Source of the DNA: CAYPEL01 sp036479985
GTDB lineage: Bacteria; Pseudomonadota; Gammaproteobacteria; DSM-19610
Length of the DNA stretch: 64,000 nucleotides
Assembly (NCBI GenBank): GCA_965224815.1
Contig: CBDDAF010000003.1
Location: forward strand, 434,001-498,000
Direction: 5' to 3'
In this document: positions 1 through 9,373 of the stretch, piece after piece
Layout: each line of letters starts with the position of its first letter
How positions within the stretch are numbered: position 1 is the first letter of the stretch
Notes under the pieces: model-generated
What the model was told of the DNA's origin: nothing
The model's database searches: none
The model's input: only the letters and a program-made list of their open reading frames with translations
Program-made: the position numbers and the translations under genes

Positions 1-2
1 GT

Positions 3-398
3 TTTGTAACTAAAAATGGTAAGCCAGGCAGTATTTCAGCAAGAGCTACTGCTCCTATTTTTATGAGTTCAAAAAATGGCCAAGTAGAAATAGTCACCTT
101 TGGTGGTAAAAAGCGTTGGTCAGGCCCAGTAGAACCAAAAAAATGGTTAAACCTTGTCGTACACTTTAAAATGTCAGCTAACAACGATGGATTTATTGAA
201 GTATGGAAAGATGGTAAAAAGCTTTTTAGAAACCAAGGGCCTAACACACCCAAGCATGATACTTGTGGTTTAGCCTTAAGAGCGCCTGTCTTCAAAGTAG
301 GGGTTTACAAATGGAACTGGAAAGCAGGAAAACCAGCGACTGATTCAACTCGTCGTCAACTTCTCATTGATAATCTAAAAATCACAGCTGGTAAATAG
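3..398 (+). CDS. Polysaccharide lyase-like protein, 3' end only
   Basis: The frame is open from the left edge, so this is the C-terminal ~131 residues of a longer protein. The visible part (W..LVVHFKMSANNDGFIEVW, a DGK turn, a conserved Cys and a RAP motif) matches, motif by motif, the last domain of the large protein at 1225-6006, whose matching stretch reads VVLHFNYATDNSGFIEIW. That domain type is a concanavalin-like beta-sandwich of the polysaccharide lyase/heparin lyase I superfamily (inferred from motif pattern). The two genes are same-strand tandem paralogs with similar terminators. The likely role is extracellular glycan binding or cleavage. The N-terminal architecture lies outside the window, so substrate and full size are unknown. 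Confidence 0.75.
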   Translation, partial: FVTKNGKPGSISARATAPIFMSSKNGQVEIVTFGGKKRWSGPVEPKKWLNLVVHFKMSANNDGFIEVWKDGKKLFRNQGPNTPKHDTCGLALRAPVFKVGVYKWNWKAGKPATDSTRRQLLIDNLKITAGK

Positions 399-412
399 CT
401 GCCTGTAAAATT

Positions 413-449
413 AAAGAGTGTGGACAAGCATTTGTCCGCACTCTTTTTT
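413..449 (+). terminator. Rho-independent terminator of the partial lyase gene
   Basis: A stem of AAAGAGTG.GGACAA paired with TTGTCC.CACTCTTT, one mismatch, is followed by a T run. It begins 14 bases after the stop. The terminator at 6053-6085 has the same core (GTGTGG.CAA), which suggests gene and terminator were duplicated together. Confidence 0.85.
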
Positions 450-1041
450 ATTGTCGGCTACTAAACAATACAAAGCTTCAACCAACATGAAATATTTTGC
501 GCTCTGAAATCAAGATGTGACCCATTAGCGAATTTTCCTGTCGTTATGAAGCGACTCGGTAATGAGAGGTACTTAACGCAGCATGATTGCTAATAGTTAT
601 TATAAATTAGGGCATTACTCTCGAGTTGTAGTAAAAGCCTTGATGTGATTCACGTTCATGATTGTCGTAAATAAGAAACATAAACTGCCATTTGCTTTTA
701 TAATTATAGTTTCAACACGCTTGTTCTAAAACGATTTTCAGAGTTTGGCATGGTCATTGCCTTTACAAAAGCAAGAAAGTGGCATTGTACCTTATGCTAG
801 GAAAACACTATGTATATACCGGCTTTTCCAATGCAAGTGCTGGTATTCCAGTCAGTTTATAAGGTATGTCATTTGTCGAGTAGGTACAATTTAAATGCCT
901 GCGTCGTCTGGATAGACTACACAACAATAATAAATCCAGCCGTTTTGTATTTTGTGATCCTGTTAATAGTCATCACTCTAAAGCTTAATTTATAGTACGA
1001 ATGAATTATATGAGCAGACCGAGACTTGAGAGAGAGAAAGA
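450..1041. other. Long AT-rich intergenic stretch
   Basis: No convincing gene is seen in this ~590 bp. A 61-codon frame at 810-995 has no ribosome binding site and no recognisable motif. The stretch probably carries the promoter of the large lyase gene and decayed sequence left by the tandem duplication; no clear sigma-70 boxes could be picked. Confidence 0.5.
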
Positions 1042-1158
1042 ATGAAAAATAATAATAAAAATATGCACCGCACACTCTTAAGCCGAACCATTAGCCAGCT
1101 AATATCAGCTAATCGGCGACATTAAACCTTAGCCGCTATCGGAATCAATCTTCGATGA
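1042..1158 (+). pseudogene. Decayed N-terminal remnant of a lyase paralog
   Basis: An ATG preceded by a purine-rich GAGAGAGAGAAAG encodes MKNNNKNMHRTLLSRTISQL and then stops after 27 codons at 1123-1125. The real gene 180 bp downstream starts MKVNNNNNSGRTPLNRAISQ. The shared Asn-rich start, the R-T-x-L-x-R/N-x-I-S-Q-L core and the downstream LAAI-like codons show a common origin. The remnant lacks the hydrophobic signal-peptide core and the rest of the protein. It is best explained as the scar of a third tandem copy or of unequal recombination between tandem lyase genes. It could alternatively act as a leader peptide, which is less likely. Confidence 0.6.
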
Positions 1159-1224
1159 ACGACAATATTACAGAATTATGTTGTGGGTCTTACCACTTCA
1201 TTGATAGAAATGCAGGAGAAAACC

Positions 1225-4200
1225 ATGAAGGTCAATAATAACAACAATTCAGGACGCACCCCGTTAAACCGCGCGATTAGCCAATTACTTCCGGCCAGTT
1301 GCCATCATGCATCCTCAGGTTTGCGTAAAATACTTCCAGTAACTGCGTTAGCGTTTTCCTTCTCTACCGGAACAGCATTTGCACAAGATTACTTTATAGC
1401 GACTAATGGCAGTGATAGTAACTCAGGGAAAACACTTGAAAAACCTTGGAGAACGGTTTCTAAAGCGGCAGCCACATTAAAAGCAGGTGACACTGTATTT
1501 ATTCGTCAAGGCACTTACCGTGAGCATATTGAGCCTAATAATTCTGGCACAGCTAGCAATCGAATAATATACACAAACTACCAAAATGAAGAAGTAAAGA
1601 TTGTAGGTAATTCCTCTAAGAAAGAAATATTTAAAATCAGAAAATCTTATATTACGGTTAAAGGGTTAAAGCTTTATCATGAAAAGAAACCGAACTGTAA
1701 GGGTTATGGGGCTTGCTGGGATCATCAGAGTGTCATCGTCGATATACGTTATGCGGATGCGCACCATAACGAAATATTAAATAATAAAATTATTAGCCCT
1801 TATCCCTTGCCAAAATTAGATACCGATGTGTATATAAAAGAAACTGGAATAGCAGTTGGGAATAGCGCAGGTCATAATCTTATTAAAGGCAATGAAATTA
1901 GAAACATGTCTAAAATAGGCATAGGTCTTGGTAAAGCGCCGATGTTTACTAAGATTATCAACAACAAGATTATTAACACCTATCAGGACGGTATCCACTA
2001 CGGTTCTGGTAAAGGCATTATTACAGGAACACTGATAGAAGGTAATACTTTGGCAGGAAGTATACGTTCTGATGGTTTTCAGGCTAATAGTAAGATAGCT
2101 GAAAATAGAGGCATTATTCTTCGCAACAACATTATGTATGATAATGGTGAAAATAATATTGATCTAAAAGGCACCAGACAAATAGTCATTGAAGGCAATA
2201 TTTTATATGCTGGCATTGGCAATAATGATGGCCCTGTTAAGCAAAATGCACATACTCCCCAAGGTATATTTAACGATAGATTTGGTGGTGTTGGAGGTAT
2301 TGGGCATGGTGGTAACACAATCAGCGAAGATATCATTATTAGAAAGAATATTATTTATGATAATTCCGAAGGTATAGGCACCAAAGGTAATAGCTTACGC
2401 TGGAAGATTTATAATAATACTATCGTCAATAACACTCGTGATTATGACGGCTCTAATAGCACCTATAGACGAGGCACACGAAACCCAGTATTTATGGGGA
2501 TTAAGGCGCACAGTGGGAATAGACAACAGCTATTAAATAATATTATTGGTGACAGCCCTGAAGGCGAAATTAGTGCGTCTGGCCCAGGAATCAATAGTGA
2601 TTATAATTTATATTTCAATACTTATAAGGCTACTGAGTTCGCTCATTTTAAAGGTAAGCATGATTGGGATTTAGTAAGTTTCAACCAATGGAAAAACATC
2701 ATAAAAGATGATAAGCATAGTCTTGATGCTAATCCACAATTTGTGAATGTACCTTCAAGACCGTTTGGCAAATATTCTAAATATGACTTTTCATTACAAT
2801 CAAGCTCTCCAGCAATAGATAAAGGAAGATTTTTAACGACAACAACAAGCGGTGGTTCTGGCACTCAATTTAAAGTTGCCGATGCCAGGTTCTTCTATAA
2901 TGGTTTTGGCATTACCGCTGGTGATACCATACAATTTCAAGGGCAGACTAAAACCGCAAAAGTAACTCATGTCGATTATGCGAAAAATATTATAACGGTT
3001 AATACCGCGCTTGCATGGACATCTGGTTTAGGTTTAAGTATGGCGTATAAAGGTTCTGCACCTGATATCGGTGCGATTGAATCAGGTAGTACAACCTCAA
3101 CACCAAATGATACCCAAACCCCAAGTATTCCAGCCAACTTAAAAGCCAGCGGCATCACCCAAACAGGGTTAACTTTAAACTGGACTGCGGCCACGGATAA
3201 TGTCGGTGTTAAAGACTATGACGTCTATCAGAACGGTGTTAAGAAAGCCACGGCCAGCGGCACAGGCGCCAAAATAACCGGGCTCTCTCCGAACGTGAAC
3301 TATACGTTCAAGGTTCGCGCCAACGATGCGGCCGGTAATCACTCCGCCTTCAGTGCCGCCGAAACGGCGGTCACCGATGCCCCGATTGTCATTCAGCCTA
3401 ATCCAGGCGATGGTAATAATCCGGGCACGGGTAACCCGCCGGGCAATAACACTCCAGGTAACGGTAACAATCCTGGCACAGGTAATCCAAACCCGGGCAC
3501 AGGCAATCCGCCTCCAGGTAACAGTAACCCCGGCACAGGTAATCCAACACCTGGCAATCCTAATCCGGGTGGTGGCACAGGTGGCATCACACCGCCTGAC
3601 AACACTTCATCGCTGATCGCGCATTACACCTTTGACTCGCTGCCTGTGATTGACAGCAGCCGGAACCACCACGATGGCAAACTCAACGGTGCCAAAATGG
3701 CTACCGGGCTGTTTTCCAGAGCGCTGCAATTTGATGGCGTGAATGACTCGGTGGATGCAGGCACCTTTGACGTTAATGGCCGCGAAATCACCTTGTCGGC
3801 CTGGATCAAAGCCGATGACTTTGATACCCATGATGCACGCATCATCTCCAAAGCCAAAGGTACGGCTGAACAGGATCATTACTGGATGCTGTCAACCATC
3901 AAGAAAAGCGGCAGCATTAAACCACGCTTTCGTTTGAAGACTAACGGTAAAACCACCACCCTGATCGGTAAGCAGGATTTACCAGTGGGTAAATGGGTAC
4001 ACGTGGCCGCCACGTATGACGGTTCAAGCATGCGCATCTATCTGGATGGCAAGCTCATGGGATCAGTCAAGAAGTCTGGCTTTATCTCCACCAACTCATC
4101 TGTAGCAGTGCGTATGGGTGATAACCCAAAAGGTGGCCGCGCTTTTGACGGTACCATCGATGATGTGCGTGTTTACAGCCGGGCTTTGTCGGCCTCTGAG

Positions 4201-6006
4201 TTAGCGAACCTGGATATCACGCCTCAGCTATCAGCCGATGCGGGGTCGGATAAACTGCTTCGTTGTACAGACACGTACCGGACGGTTGGGGGTTCAACCT
4301 CATCCACTGGTGCGACCTATCAATGGACAACTACGGATGGCCAGATACTGTCGGGCGCAAAATCAACATTAGCCAAGGTCAGTCAGGCTGGTACTTATAC
4401 ATTGACGGTCAGCCAGGCCGGCAGTCAAACCGCCAGTGATGACGCTGTGGTCACGCGGGCTAAAAACTGCAATGTCATTGCGCATTACTCGTTTGATAAC
4501 GTTGCTAATAACTCGGCACCGGATATCAGTGGTAACAACCACACGGGTATTGTTAATGGAGCTAAGGCAACGACGGGTAAAACCGGCAAAGCCCTGCAGT
4601 TTGATGGGAAGGGCGACTATGTCTACGCCGGTAACCTGGATGTTGCAGGTAAAGGCATGACCCTGGCGGCCTGGATCAAGGCCGATGACTTTGGTATTCA
4701 TGATGCACGCATCATCTCCAAAGCCACGGGTGTTGCTGAACAGGATCATTACTGGATGCTGTCGACGATTAAGAAAGACAAGGGCAGCAAGTTACGCTTC
4801 CGGTTAAAGACCGATGGCAAGACCAGCACGCTGATCGGAACCAAAGACATTCCGGTTGGCAAATGGGTACACGTGGTTGCAACCTATGACGGTTCTGCCA
4901 TGCGCTTGTTCCTGGACGGTCAGGCCAATGGTGTAGTGAGTAAAACGGGCAAGATCTCGACGAACGCATCAGTCGGTGTTCGTCTGGGTGATAACCCGGG
5001 TTCGAGCAAACGTCATTTTGACGGTACGTTGGATGATGTACGGATTTATGGCCGTGCCGTGACCGCAAAGGAAATCGCCACGCTGGCGAACCGGGTGACG
5101 ACACAACCGGTACCACAACCCCAGCCACAACCGGTGCCTCAGCCGAAACCACAACCTGAGCCTAAGCCAGATCCAAAACCGGTACCTACACCGCAACCGG
5201 TGCCTAAGCCACAACCAACACCCGTGCCTGCACCTAATCCGGGTACGCCCAGCAAAAATCTGATTTTAGATAGTGGATTTGAAAGGGGCAGTGCAGACTG
5301 GACTGGCTCTGGTGCCTGGAGAAAAGTGCCGGCGAACGCCGTCGCATCCAGTAACGCTCGTGAAGGTAAGAAGTCAGTACGGTTCTTACCAGTCAGCAAT
5401 CAAAAGCGCAGTGAATTTGTCGTAAACCATGGTAAAGGTAAATTTGACTGGGGAAAAGAGTACTGGGTGGGTTTTAGTATAAATGTGTTGGATGCTCCAG
5501 ATGGATACAACGTCATTAGTCAGCATCATGCAGTACCGCACTTATTGCCAAATGGTAAAGCTGACTGGTCTTGTACTTCAGGACCTAACTCTTTCACTAT
5601 ACGTGCTAATAACGGTAAATTTGACTTTAGAACAACTACGTTTGCAAAGAATGTAGCTGTTACTCCGCCTATTGGCTCTGCTACTTGGGGGACTCAAGTC
5701 ATTTCAAAACCTTATCAGTTGAAAAAATGGCATGACGTTGTGTTGCATTTTAACTATGCAACTGACAATTCAGGCTTTATAGAAATTTGGTTTGATGGTA
5801 AAAAAGTTGTCAATATGCACAATACACCTACCGTATATAAGAAGGATTTGTGCGGAAAGCCAAGAGCGCCATATCAGTACCAAAAAATCGGCACTTATTA
5901 TGGGCATGGTAATAAAGCAGGAGATATTTTATATGATTCCTTCCGTATAGGTAATAAAAATGCCAGCTATGCAGATGTTGCGCCCAGAGGTAATAAGGGT
6001 AAATGA
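1225..6006 (+). CDS. Large secreted modular beta-helix / LamG / polysaccharide lyase protein
   Basis: 1593 residues counted from ATG 1225, chosen because AGGAG lies 7 nt upstream and a signal peptide follows (…TGTAFA|QDYF, cut near residue 54); an ATG at 1183 in frame has no such site. Domain order by sequence pattern: right-handed parallel beta-helix with repeated N-N-x-I-x-x-N rungs (~56-620), ending in an SPAIDKG…DIGAIE motif; fibronectin III (~631-722); Gly/Asn/Pro linker of NPGTGNP repeats (~725-792); LamG/concanavalin domain (~794-997); PKD-like segment (~1000-1080); second LamG (~1082-1288); PQPQPVPQP linker (~1293-1340); C-terminal polysaccharide-lyase-type sandwich (~1344-1593). Probable role: extracellular breakdown of an acidic polysaccharide; beta-helix folds of this type occur in PL6-like lyases, but the substrate cannot be read here. 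The FnIII-LamG middle is visibly more GC-rich than both ends. Confidence 0.85.
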   Translation: MKVNNNNNSGRTPLNRAISQLLPASCHHASSGLRKILPVTALAFSFSTGTAFAQDYFIATNGSDSNSGKTLEKPWRTVSKAAATLKAGDTVFIRQGTYREHIEPNNSGTASNRIIYTNYQNEEVKIVGNSSKKEIFKIRKSYITVKGLKLYHEKKPNCKGYGACWDHQSVIVDIRYADAHHNEILNNKIISPYPLPKLDTDVYIKETGIAVGNSAGHNLIKGNEIRNMSKIGIGLGKAPMFTKIINNKIINTYQDGIHYGSGKGIITGTLIEGNTLAGSIRSDGFQANSKIAENRGIILRNNIMYDNGENNIDLKGTRQIVIEGNILYAGIGNNDGPVKQNAHTPQGIFNDRFGGVGGIGHGGNTISEDIIIRKNIIYDNSEGIGTKGNSLRWKIYNNTIVNNTRDYDGSNSTYRRGTRNPVFMGIKAHSGNRQQLLNNIIGDSPEGEISASGPGINSDYNLYFNTYKATEFAHFKGKHDWDLVSFNQWKNIIKDDKHSLDANPQFVNVPSRPFGKYSKYDFSLQSSSPAIDKGRFLTTTTSGGSGTQFKVADARFFYNGFGITAGDTIQFQGQTKTAKVTHVDYAKNIITVNTALAWTSGLGLSMAYKGSAPDIGAIESGSTTSTPNDTQTPSIPANLKASGITQTGLTLNWTAATDNVGVKDYDVYQNGVKKATASGTGAKITGLSPNVNYTFKVRANDAAGNHSAFSAAETAVTDAPIVIQPNPGDGNNPGTGNPPGNNTPGNGNNPGTGNPNPGTGNPPPGNSNPGTGNPTPGNPNPGGGTGGITPPDNTSSLIAHYTFDSLPVIDSSRNHHDGKLNGAKMATGLFSRALQFDGVNDSVDAGTFDVNGREITLSAWIKADDFDTHDARIISKAKGTAEQDHYWMLSTIKKSGSIKPRFRLKTNGKTTTLIGKQDLPVGKWVHVAATYDGSSMRIYLDGKLMGSVKKSGFISTNSSVAVRMGDNPKGGRAFDGTIDDVRVYSRALSASELANLDITPQLSADAGSDKLLRCTDTYRTVGGSTSSTGATYQWTTTDGQILSGAKSTLAKVSQAGTYTLTVSQAGSQTASDDAVVTRAKNCNVIAHYSFDNVANNSAPDISGNNHTGIVNGAKATTGKTGKALQFDGKGDYVYAGNLDVAGKGMTLAAWIKADDFGIHDARIISKATGVAEQDHYWMLSTIKKDKGSKLRFRLKTDGKTSTLIGTKDIPVGKWVHVVATYDGSAMRLFLDGQANGVVSKTGKISTNASVGVRLGDNPGSSKRHFDGTLDDVRIYGRAVTAKEIATLANRVTTQPVPQPQPQPVPQPKPQPEPKPDPKPVPTPQPVPKPQPTPVPAPNPGTPSKNLILDSGFERGSADWTGSGAWRKVPANAVASSNAREGKKSVRFLPVSNQKRSEFVVNHGKGKFDWGKEYWVGFSINVLDAPDGYNVISQHHAVPHLLPNGKADWSCTSGPNSFTIRANNGKFDFRTTTFAKNVAVTPPIGSATWGTQVISKPYQLKKWHDVVLHFNYATDNSGFIEIWFDGKKVVNMHNTPTVYKKDLCGKPRAPYQYQKIGTYYGHGNKAGDILYDSFRIGNKNASYADVAPRGNKGK
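3798..3906 (+). repeat. Intragenic direct repeat, copy 1 (LamG)
   Basis: About 109 bp inside the first LamG domain, nearly identical at DNA level to 4668-4776. It encodes AWIKADDF…HDARIISKA…EQDHYWMLSTIKK. The DNA identity, higher than that of the flanking LamG sequence, points to recent domain duplication or gene conversion. Confidence 0.85.
4668..4776 (+). repeat. Intragenic direct repeat, copy 2 (LamG)
   Basis: Partner of the repeat at 3798-3906, in the second LamG domain, same reading frame, 870 bp apart. Confidence 0.85.
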
Positions 6007-6052
6007 TAATCTTGAAGTCACAACGGTAAAATAGTTATCGATAGGAATTAAG

Positions 6053-6085
6053 GGGTGTGGGCAAATCTTTGCCCACACCCTTTTT
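6053..6085 (+). terminator. Rho-independent terminator of the large lyase gene
   Basis: A perfect 13-bp stem, GGGTGTGGGCAAA with TTTGCCCACACCC, has a 2-nt loop and is followed by TTTTTA. The next gene is convergent and ends 36 bp further on, so the hairpin may also stop transcription from that side. Confidence 0.9.
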
Positions 6086-6120
6086 ACTTTACTCAACGTA
6101 TCCTAAGCTCTGTTTTATAT

Positions 6121-7953
6121 TCAATCTTTCCCAAGAAAGCCACCAGACTGATGCCGCCAGAGTTGGGCGTATAACCCGTCTTTTTGAATCAAGGTAGCGT
6201 GATTTCCCTGTTCCACAATACGCCCATGATCCATGACAACTAAACGATCCATAGCCGCAATCGTAGACAAACGGTGGGCGATGGCGATGACTGTTTTACC
6301 TTCCATCAAATTGTAAAACTGTTCTTGTATGGCCGCTTCAATACCCGAGTCAAGAGACGAGGTGGCTTCATCGAGCAATAGAATTGGCGCATCTTTAAGT
6401 AGCACGCGTGCAATTGCAATACGCTGCCGTTGACCACCGGATAGTTTGACGCCACGTTCGCCGACATGTGCCTCATAAGCAGTACGTCCATCCCGGTCTT
6501 GCAGGCCTAGAATGAACTCATGTGCGTGCGCCTTCTTAGCAGCCTCGATGGCAGAAGCAGTATCTGCTTCCGGCCGTCCATAACGAATATTGTCCATCAC
6601 GGAACGATGCATTAAGGAAGAATCCTGGGTAACCATTCCGATATGGAAACGCAGGCTGTGTTGTTTGACGGTGGCGATATCTTGTTGGTCGATTAGTATC
6701 CGTCCTGAGTTCAGGTCGTGGAACCTTAACAACAGACTGACCAGCGTCGATTTCCCCGCACCGGATGGCCCCACAATACCGATTCGCTCACCCGGTGCTA
6801 TTGTCAGTGAGAGGTCAGGAATGACGGCATTGTTATCATCATAAGCAAAACGCACATGCTCGTAACAGATTTCTCCCTGGCTGACTTTTAAGGGTTGGGC
6901 TTCAGGTATATCAACAACAGTGTGCGGCTTGGAAATAGTTTCCATGCCTTCCTGAACCGTACCGATATTTTCAAAAATGCCTGTAATGACCCACATAATC
7001 CATGCCGCCATGTTGTTAATGCGAATCACTAGCCCTGTTGCGAATGCGATAGCACCCAGGCTGATAGCTCCCTGGCTCCACAGCAATAATGCCAATCCAC
7101 AGGTGCCGGTGATCAACAAGCCATTGATTACCCAGATTGCTGATTCCATCTTGGTAATCAAACGCAACTGAGTACGAAATTCACTGGTCATCTCGGCGAT
7201 GGCATCACCGGCATACTGGTCTTCCCGTTCAGTATGTGAGAAAAGTTTAGCGGTTAAAATGTTGCTGTAACTATCGACAATGCGCCCGGTTAAGGTTGAA
7301 CGTGTCTCAGATAACACCTTGGACTGGTCTTTGATACGCGGCACAAATATTATCAACACAGTGACGAAAGCAGCCATCCATAAGATTAACGGCACCATCA
7401 GTCGGGGATCGTTTTGAGAAAATAATAACAGTGCGCTGACGGTATAGATAATGACGAACCACAGTGCATCAACAATTTGCACGACAGATTCACGTAACGA
7501 TGGCCCGGTCTGCATAATCTTGTTGGCGATGCGGCCGGCAAAATCATTCTGGAAAAAAGACAAGCTTTGACGTAGTACGTATTTGTGCGTTTGCCAGCGA
7601 ATTAACCCGGTAACGTTAGCGATAATAACCTGGTTTACTACCAGAACGTGTAAGCTAAACAGCACTGGCCGCAAAACGACCGCAACAAAAGCCATCCACA
7701 TCAGTAGTGTGCCGTGATCAGAAAAAAACGAGCTCGGACTTGTAGCGGACTGCATAAGATCGACGAGTTTTCCCAGGAAAGCAAACAACGATACTTCGAT
7801 TAATGCAGCGAATAGACCAATCACCAGTACCGCAGCAAACGCTGGCCAGACCTGGACGGTATAGTGCCAAATGAAAGGCAGCAGCTTGCCGGGTGGCTGA
7901 CTTTCATCGAAAGCCTGAAAGGGATCAATGCGTGTTTCGAACCAACGGAACAT
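6121..7953 (-). CDS. ABC transporter, fused permease and ATPase (B-family exporter)
   Basis: 610 residues, the usual length of an MsbA/LmrA-like half-transporter. An N-terminal six-helix permease (~30-330) is followed by an ATP-binding domain: Walker A GPSGAGKST near 393, signature LSGGQ near 500, Walker B LLLDEATSSLD near 524, and the H-loop AIAHRLST. It probably works as a homodimer exporting a hydrophobic drug or lipid. A second, different MsbA-like exporter lies at 55478-57241 inside the lipid A operon, so this one is more likely a drug or lipid exporter of other specificity. It stands alone, convergent with the lyase gene. The ATG has GGAG-like bases upstream. Substrate unknown. Confidence 0.9.
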   Translation of the reverse strand: MFRWFETRIDPFQAFDESQPPGKLLPFIWHYTVQVWPAFAAVLVIGLFAALIEVSLFAFLGKLVDLMQSATSPSSFFSDHGTLLMWMAFVAVVLRPVLFSLHVLVVNQVIIANVTGLIRWQTHKYVLRQSLSFFQNDFAGRIANKIMQTGPSLRESVVQIVDALWFVIIYTVSALLLFSQNDPRLMVPLILWMAAFVTVLIIFVPRIKDQSKVLSETRSTLTGRIVDSYSNILTAKLFSHTEREDQYAGDAIAEMTSEFRTQLRLITKMESAIWVINGLLITGTCGLALLLWSQGAISLGAIAFATGLVIRINNMAAWIMWVITGIFENIGTVQEGMETISKPHTVVDIPEAQPLKVSQGEICYEHVRFAYDDNNAVIPDLSLTIAPGERIGIVGPSGAGKSTLVSLLLRFHDLNSGRILIDQQDIATVKQHSLRFHIGMVTQDSSLMHRSVMDNIRYGRPEADTASAIEAAKKAHAHEFILGLQDRDGRTAYEAHVGERGVKLSGGQRQRIAIARVLLKDAPILLLDEATSSLDSGIEAAIQEQFYNLMEGKTVIAIAHRLSTIAAMDRLVVMDHGRIVEQGNHATLIQKDGLYAQLWRHQSGGFLGKD

Positions 7954-7998
7954 TTCAGGAGATCTCCAAACTTAACTATAGTACTACAGTCTCATTAA

Positions 7999-8099
7999 CT
8001 CCCTCTCCCTCCGGGAGAGGGTTGGGGAGAGGGAATCAAATTAACGACTGCCTTATATTTACCTCCCTCTCCCTGTCCCTCCCCCTGAGGGGGAGGGGA
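7999..8099. repeat. GC-rich bipartite palindromic repeat, copy A
   Basis: Two short dyads lie about 30 bp apart. The first, 7999-8033, contains CCCTCTCCCTCCGGGAGAGG. The second, 8062-8099, contains CCCTCCCCCTGAGGGGGAGG. The same two units in the same order occur at 60731-60831. Dispersed intergenic repeats of this kind are common in proteobacteria. Confidence 0.85.
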
Positions 8100-8392
8100 C
8101 GATTTTTTCAGCATGTCGTGATTATTCAAATTCAGTTGTGGTATTGGATTACATAAATACATTCATTCACAAGCAGGTGCTTTTAACAATCGAAAACTGT
8201 AGCGCACTAGTGAAACTACGTAGTCAACTTAAACATAGCGCGGTGTCGTTGTACGTGCCCGATCAAGCAGTTGAGCGCTCAATGTAGTAACATGGAAGTA
8301 GTATATTCATCTATAAATTGCATGCGATATTATTTACAACTTATTGATTTAAATAATAAGACTCTATAACTATAGTTAGAAGTGACTAAAGC
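8100..8392. other. Intergenic region upstream of the RND operon
   Basis: About 290 bp without a gene. A possible promoter, TTGATT at 8344 and TATAAC at 8365, has a spacer of only 15 bp and is therefore weak. Nothing else was recognised. Confidence 0.4.
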
Positions 8393-9373
8393 ATGAACAA
8401 ATACATACTCCTGCCATTATTGTTCCTGGCTCAATCATCATTTACTGCTGAGCAGCTTGTTGAGGTGCGAAAATCCTATCAGGCCGTTTCGTTAATTGGA
8501 TTCACGCGCTCGCGTGCAGCCGTCCAACTTATCTCAGAAGAAAAAGGCCGATTTGAAACCATTGATGTCGATGTCGGTGATTTGATTGATGAACGGCAAC
8601 GTTTTGGTTGTCTCGATGTTACCTTTGTTGACTTGAATATTGCAGCCAATAAAGCGCGGCAGGAAAAGTTTCGAGCAGATTTATCTTACTTCAACCGGCA
8701 AAAACGCCGGGTTGCAGATTTGGTGAAAAAACACACCTCGTCAGAATCGGAGCTGGATAATCTAAGTCGGCAAGCGCAGGGGGCAAAGGCGGATTTAAGA
8801 GAAGCGGACGTTCAGCTCAGTGAGTTTCTGGAACATAAAAAACGGCATTGTATTGAAGCCAAACAAGGTTGGGCTGTTACTGAGCGTTTAGTCGATCCGG
8901 GGCAATGGGTGAATATGGGTGACCCGGTTGGAAAGGTTGCTGATTTTTCGGTGTTGCATATTCCTTTTGCATTAAGCAACAGTGAATACAAAGCTCTCAA
9001 ACAGGAAAAGGACAACCTAAAAGTCCGGCTGCTTGACGACAATCTAACGGTGCAGGCTAGCATCGCCCAAATCAATCCCAGCTTTGATGAAAAGACCCGC
9101 AAGATTTCTATTGAATTATCAGTAGGCGAAGGTGTGCCAGAAAAACGCGGCGGTTTACGTGTTGAGCTGATCCTGCAAATAACTGATAAGACGCGTGCTG
9201 TTTTAGTGCCTGCATCGGCTGTTAAAAAGCGTTATGAACAATACTGGATAATACTTGCAGACGGTACAGAGCTCGCTGTGACTTATCTGGGTGATCTAAC
9301 GGAAGGCGACGAGAAATGGGTGCGCATCGTCAGCGATAAACTTCAGCCAGGTGATCAGGTTATTCGTCACTAA
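8393..9373 (+). CDS. RND efflux periplasmic adaptor (membrane fusion protein)
   Basis: 326 residues with an N-terminal signal peptide (LLPLLFLAQSSFTA). It has a lipoyl/barrel-sandwich half, a short alpha-helical hairpin (~75-150, rich in Lys, Arg and Glu), then the second lipoyl half (…AVTERLVDPGQWVNMGDPVG) and a beta-barrel, as in HlyD/AcrA adaptors. It is shorter than classical AcrA (~400), as is usual for adaptors paired with this pump subfamily. Its stop overlaps the pump start in TAATG, so the two are translationally coupled. It links the inner-membrane pump to an outer-membrane channel. No TolC-type gene lies next to it, so a shared channel from elsewhere is implied. Confidence 0.88.
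   Translation: MNKYILLPLLFLAQSSFTAEQLVEVRKSYQAVSLIGFTRSRAAVQLISEEKGRFETIDVDVGDLIDERQRFGCLDVTFVDLNIAANKARQEKFRADLSYFNRQKRRVADLVKKHTSSESELDNLSRQAQGAKADLREADVQLSEFLEHKKRHCIEAKQGWAVTERLVDPGQWVNMGDPVGKVADFSVLHIPFALSNSEYKALKQEKDNLKVRLLDDNLTVQASIAQINPSFDEKTRKISIELSVGEGVPEKRGGLRVELILQITDKTRAVLVPASAVKKRYEQYWIILADGTELAVTYLGDLTEGDEKWVRIVSDKLQPGDQVIRH

Noticed and set aside
810..995. Open frame of 61 codons upstream of the large lyase gene
   Set aside because: No ribosome binding site and no recognisable motif; AT-rich intergenic sequence gives such frames by chance.
1183..1224. Longer start of the large lyase gene
   Set aside because: ATG 1225 has AGGAG at proper spacing and begins a standard signal peptide; the extra 14 residues do not fit.
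3413..3580. Repeats in the Gly/Asn/Pro linker taken for a CRISPR or DNA satellite
   Set aside because: They keep the reading frame and code for NPGTGNP-type linker; spacers are not unique sequences.
3326..3616. Frames on both strands over the linker and LamG region
   Set aside because: Overlapping shadows of the lyase gene with biased composition.
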